In this document: positions 62,668 to 64,000 of the stretch, piece by piece | Position numbering within the stretch: position 1 is the stretch's first letter | How the letters are laid out: the number at the start of each line of letters is the position of its first letter | Source of the DNA: Thaumasiovibrio subtropicus | Lineage (GTDB): Bacteria; Pseudomonadota; Gammaproteobacteria; Enterobacterales; Vibrionaceae | NCBI RefSeq assembly: GCF_019703835.1 | Contig: NZ_AP023054.1 | Span: 2,603,580 to 2,667,579, forward strand | Direction of reading: 5' to 3' | DNA length: 64,000 nt | Program-made: the position numbers and the translations under genes | The notes under the pieces: model-generated | What the model was told of the DNA's origin: nothing | The model's database searches: none | Seen by the model: the letters and a program-made list of their open reading frames with translations, nothing else

Positions 62668-63642
62668 CTAAGCACTCTGCCAAACAATTTGCATCGCGTG
62701 TTTGACTGGCAACGATGAACCAGGCCAAACAGGCTCAACTTGCTCCATAAAGAGCTGCATCGTATCCAAGCCCGGGATGGATTCCGGTGTTTTCCACTTC
62801 GCAAAGCGCGCTAATTGGTTCAAGCCAAGGCTAGACTCCAAGCTCGAACTAATCACAGTTTCAAGCTTCAATTCATGGGCTTTCTCAATCAAGGCGATAC
62901 ACTTTTGCACTGAGCCCATCAAGGTTGGTTTGATAACGATAGCCGCCAAGCCCGGCTCCGCGGAAAGCTCAAAGCCTTCATCACGTAAGGTTTCATCCCA
63001 CGCGATGGCAATGCCTGTCTCTGCTGCAAATGCCAAACTCTGCTCTGGTGTTTGACAAGGCTCTTCCAAGAATGCGATACCGTGGCGGTTTTCAGGTTTC
63101 ACATACTTCGCAAATTGCTGTGCCTTGAGTGGCGTCCATTGACGATTGGCATCTAAGCGTAAGCGGATGTCCGGAATCGCATCAACAAACATATTGGCGA
63201 CCATGCCATCACGCACGGCTTCGTAAAGCCCCACTTTGATTTTTGCCACTTTGTCTCCGGCTTGCTGCGCCAGCGTCACCACCAGCTCATCAGGATCACC
63301 ACTGCACAGTGGCGCGACGCGATAATCCCCCTCTGCAGGTAGCGCACTGGTTAACTCTAACTGGGCCATGGAAAGTCCAAACGCCACGGAAGGATACAGC
63401 GACTCAACACTGGCCACCGCTTCGCCGTTTTGCCAAGCCTGCACCCAAGGTAGCGCCTGTGCTAACGCCTCATCAAGGCTTTCATGGCTAAACTCAGGTA
63501 AGGGCGCAATTTCGCCCCACCCAGTCTGCTCGCCTTCAGTCAGTTTCACGAGTAGCCCCTCACGGCTTTTTAAACGCTGGTTTCTTAGAATAACCATTGA
63601 GTCCATCGCCAATTCATAGCGATAGAGGGTAGCGGTACGCAT
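62668..63642 (-). CDS. menC: o-Succinylbenzoate synthase
   Basis: A 324-residue enolase-superfamily enzyme. It shows the catalytic lysine motif KIKVGL, metal ligands in [14 protein letters not shown] and AWDETLRDE, and a second lysine in [10 protein letters not shown]. It dehydrates SHCHC to o-succinylbenzoate, the aromatic precursor of menaquinone. Between menH and menE on the same strand, gaps 38 and 5 bases. Confidence 0.94.
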   Translation of the reverse strand: MRTATLYRYELAMDSMVILRNQRLKSREGLLVKLTEGEQTGWGEIAPLPEFSHESLDEALAQALPWVQAWQNGEAVASVESLYPSVAFGLSMAQLELTSALPAEGDYRVAPLCSGDPDELVVTLAQQAGDKVAKIKVGLYEAVRDGMVANMFVDAIPDIRLRLDANRQWTPLKAQQFAKYVKPENRHGIAFLEEPCQTPEQSLAFAAETGIAIAWDETLRDEGFELSAEPGLAAIVIKPTLMGSVQKCIALIEKAHELKLETVISSSLESSLGLNQLARFAKWKTPESIPGLDTMQLFMEQVEPVWPGSSLPVKHAMQIVWQSA

Positions 63643-63680
63643 CGCAACTCCTTAAAATTCTTGATTTAGACGCCAGAAGA

Positions 63681-64000
63681 TCAGTAATGATGTGATAAAC
63701 AGGCGCGCAAGGCCCGACAAAAAGCGTCTGGTGCTTCAGCATGTGTATTATGGCCAGCCCCTGCAATCACGGTCTTCTCAACACCATGTGCATCGGCTAA
63801 CGCTAAAAATTTTGCATCTCGCTCACCGACCATATAGTAAACAGCCTGCGGCAGTGCGTTGAGGTGTTCGGACAACAAGGGTTGATGACCAAGTGACGTC
63901 GCCATCATCATAGCGGCAACGGTTTCACCATTACCCCGCCGCCGCACCTTGATCAAAGCTTGTCGCTGTTGTTGATTCAGATGGGCGAAAACTGGTTGTT
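63681..64000 (-). CDS. menH: 2-succinyl-6-hydroxy-2,4-cyclohexadiene-1-carboxylate synthase, C-terminal part
   Basis: The frame is open to the window edge; about 106 C-terminal residues are visible. The sequence NQQQRQALIKVRRRGNGETV, then ATSLGHQPLLSEHLNALPQAVYYMVGERDAKF and the catalytic-histidine motif VIAGAGHNTHAEAPDAF, is the typical C-terminal half of an alpha/beta-hydrolase MenH. It removes pyruvate from SEPHCHC in the menaquinone pathway. The remainder lies beyond base 64000, with menC next. Confidence 0.88.
   Translation of the reverse strand, partial: QPVFAHLNQQQRQALIKVRRRGNGETVAAMMMATSLGHQPLLSEHLNALPQAVYYMVGERDAKFLALADAHGVEKTVIAGAGHNTHAEAPDAFCRALRACLSHHY

Overview
The window reads as a chromosomal segment of a gamma-proteobacterium, most likely a member of the Vibrionaceae. 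The basis is gene content and order: a FadR of 285 residues carrying the extra block typical of vibrios, a C4-dicarboxylate DctPQM set of vibrio type, yejK divergent from yejLM, a yeaG-yeaH-ycgB operon next to fadR-nhaB-dsbB, and AT-leaning, vibrio-like intergenic DNA. I cannot fix the genus. I see no rRNA, tRNA, CRISPR array, prophage, integron or transposase gene. This is core chromosome with small accessory insertions.

Layout. 1-1322: 3' end of a D-aminoacylase-like amidohydrolase. 1460-4181: feoABC ferrous iron operon behind a Fur box. 4430-5548: asd. 6098-8496: yjiH-yjiG membrane pair with an M20 peptidase, preceded by a structured leader. 8593-9075: TetR regulator. 9902-12886: dctPQM TRAP transporter. 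13221-13577: ygbA, with an FNR-like box. 13623-17644: a membrane HPt protein and a hybrid histidine kinase that together form a phosphorelay. 17954-21122: yejK / yejL-yejM. 21142-24135: a small lipoprotein, a short-chain dehydrogenase and a diguanylate cyclase. 24161-36642: topB, ydjA, fadH, sppA, ansA, yeaC, a DUF2989 lipoprotein, msrB, gapA and yeaD, close to the Escherichia coli order. 37474-42251: yeaG-yeaH-ycgB. 42326-46312: fadR, nhaB, dsbB. 46444-50736: mutT with a SEC-C protein, a NAD(P)-binding protein, dusC, ycgN, ykgJ and a TIGR02647-type protein. 50936-54613: an MFS transporter, then a MerR regulator divergent from a MATE pump. 54740-59320: a small membrane protein, a Tim44-like protein, a TM2 protein, and a TetR regulator coupled to an MFS-acyltransferase fusion. 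59395-60954: an Aer-like receptor. 61343-64000: menE, menC and the 3' end of menH.

Regulation that can be read directly: a Fur box before feoA; a FadR operator between fadH and sppA (fadR itself lies in this window); a MerR-type promoter with a 19-bp spacer before the MATE gene; a perfect TetR-like palindrome before the TetR-acyltransferase operon; an FNR-like box before ygbA; operator-like palindromes before dctP and gapA; and many intrinsic terminators.

The strongest candidate for something undescribed is a pseudoknotted leader RNA at 43818-43889, upstream of nhaB. Its pseudoknot would hide the ribosome binding site of a 13-codon leader ORF. Second is a family of dispersed palindromic repeats with at least seven copies here, in full-length, internally deleted and solo-end forms.
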